From the NCBI GenBank assembly GCA_963674955.2, contig CAXXKR010000004.1:1736001-1800000 (forward strand): 64,000 bases of DNA, written 5' to 3'. The notes under the pieces were generated by a model. The model was not told the DNA's origin, searched no databases, and saw nothing but the letters and a program-made list of their open reading frames with translations. Positions 63,899 to 64,000 of this stretch are shown here, piece by piece. The stretch comes from G963674955 sp963674955 (GTDB lineage: Bacteria; Desulfobacterota; Desulfovibrionia; Desulfovibrionales; Desulfovibrionaceae). The first letter of the stretch is position 1. Each line of letters begins with the position of its first letter. The translations under genes were made by a program, and so were the position numbers.

Positions 63899-64000
63899 CT
63901 ACCTTTTTTTGTACTTGCCCCAATCGGTTTTAATGTCAGTTTCTTCTTTCATATCCCGTAAATATTCTTCAATTTCAAAGACTGGCTCTGTTGCAGCATC
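63899..64000 (-). CDS. C-terminal end of a gene running off the right edge
   Basis: The last 33 codons read DAATEPVFEIEEYLRDMKEE, then TDIKTDWGKYKKR and a TAG stop. The segment is charged and helical, probably soluble. It is four bases ahead of the GTG of the zinc-ribbon gene, in the same direction, so it heads or belongs to that small AT-rich operon. Family cannot be told from this part. Confidence 0.6.
   Translation of the reverse strand, partial: DAATEPVFEIEEYLRDMKEETDIKTDWGKYKKR

Overview
The window looks like chromosomal DNA of a GC-rich deltaproteobacterial sulfate reducer of the Desulfovibrio type. This is inferred from a six-subunit Ech-type [NiFe]-hydrogenase, a sigma-54-driven flagellin, an ADP-forming acyl-CoA synthetase paired with a phosphotransacetylase-like protein, and an rRNA operon with tRNA-Ile and tRNA-Ala spacers. 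No 16S comparison could be run.

Layout. 1-1.4 kb: end of a nitrate/sulfonate-type ABC ATPase and a DUF1786 protein. 1.5-6.9 kb: a complete rRNA operon on the minus strand (16S-tRNA-Ile-tRNA-Ala-23S-5S) with processing stems, a terminator and three tandem promoters. 6.9-11 kb: five exported proteins (two stand-alone DUF2207 paralogues, a TPR protein, a peptidoglycan-binding-like protein, a Gly-rich protein). 11-17.2 kb: DASS transporter, dnaE, a small membrane protein, queD, dtd. 17.2-25.5 kb: two glycosyltransferases and fliK-flgD-flgE-fliC. 25.5-29.5 kb: rnc diverging from an acyl-CoA synthetase/Pta-like pair. 29.5-31.1 kb: an AT-rich island with two decayed genes. 31.1-37.5 kb: a LOG protein and a sugar module (PfkB kinase, D-lyxose/mannose isomerase, complete CUT1 ABC importer). 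37.8-43.9 kb: histidine kinase and ech operon, with echA split by a frameshift. 44-49.7 kb: divergent aspartokinase, TerC protein, polar amino-acid ABC importer with a fused permease. 49.8-57.2 kb: cysS, ispDF, rnpB, zinc-ribbon/Nif3 pair, tRNA-Met, rfaE2, YkgJ protein. 57.1-62.1 kb: surface-glycan operon (TPR-GT2, deacetylase-GT4 fusion, SGNH protein). 62.2-64 kb: an AT-rich run of tiny membrane and zinc-ribbon proteins, including a 44-residue gene.

How the genes work together. The ech genes would couple ferredoxin oxidation to H2 formation and ion pumping, provided echA is functional. The acyl-CoA synthetase pair would convert acetyl-CoA to acetate plus ATP. The sugar module suggests import of mannose, lyxose or a related sugar, isomerisation to the ketose, then phosphorylation. 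The glycosyltransferases beside the flagellar genes suggest flagellin or surface glycosylation. The most unusual items are the split echA, the decayed island, the tiny-gene cluster at the right edge, a 20-base motif shared upstream of a glycosyltransferase and of flagellin, and in-frame 15-base repeats across the start of the SGNH gene.
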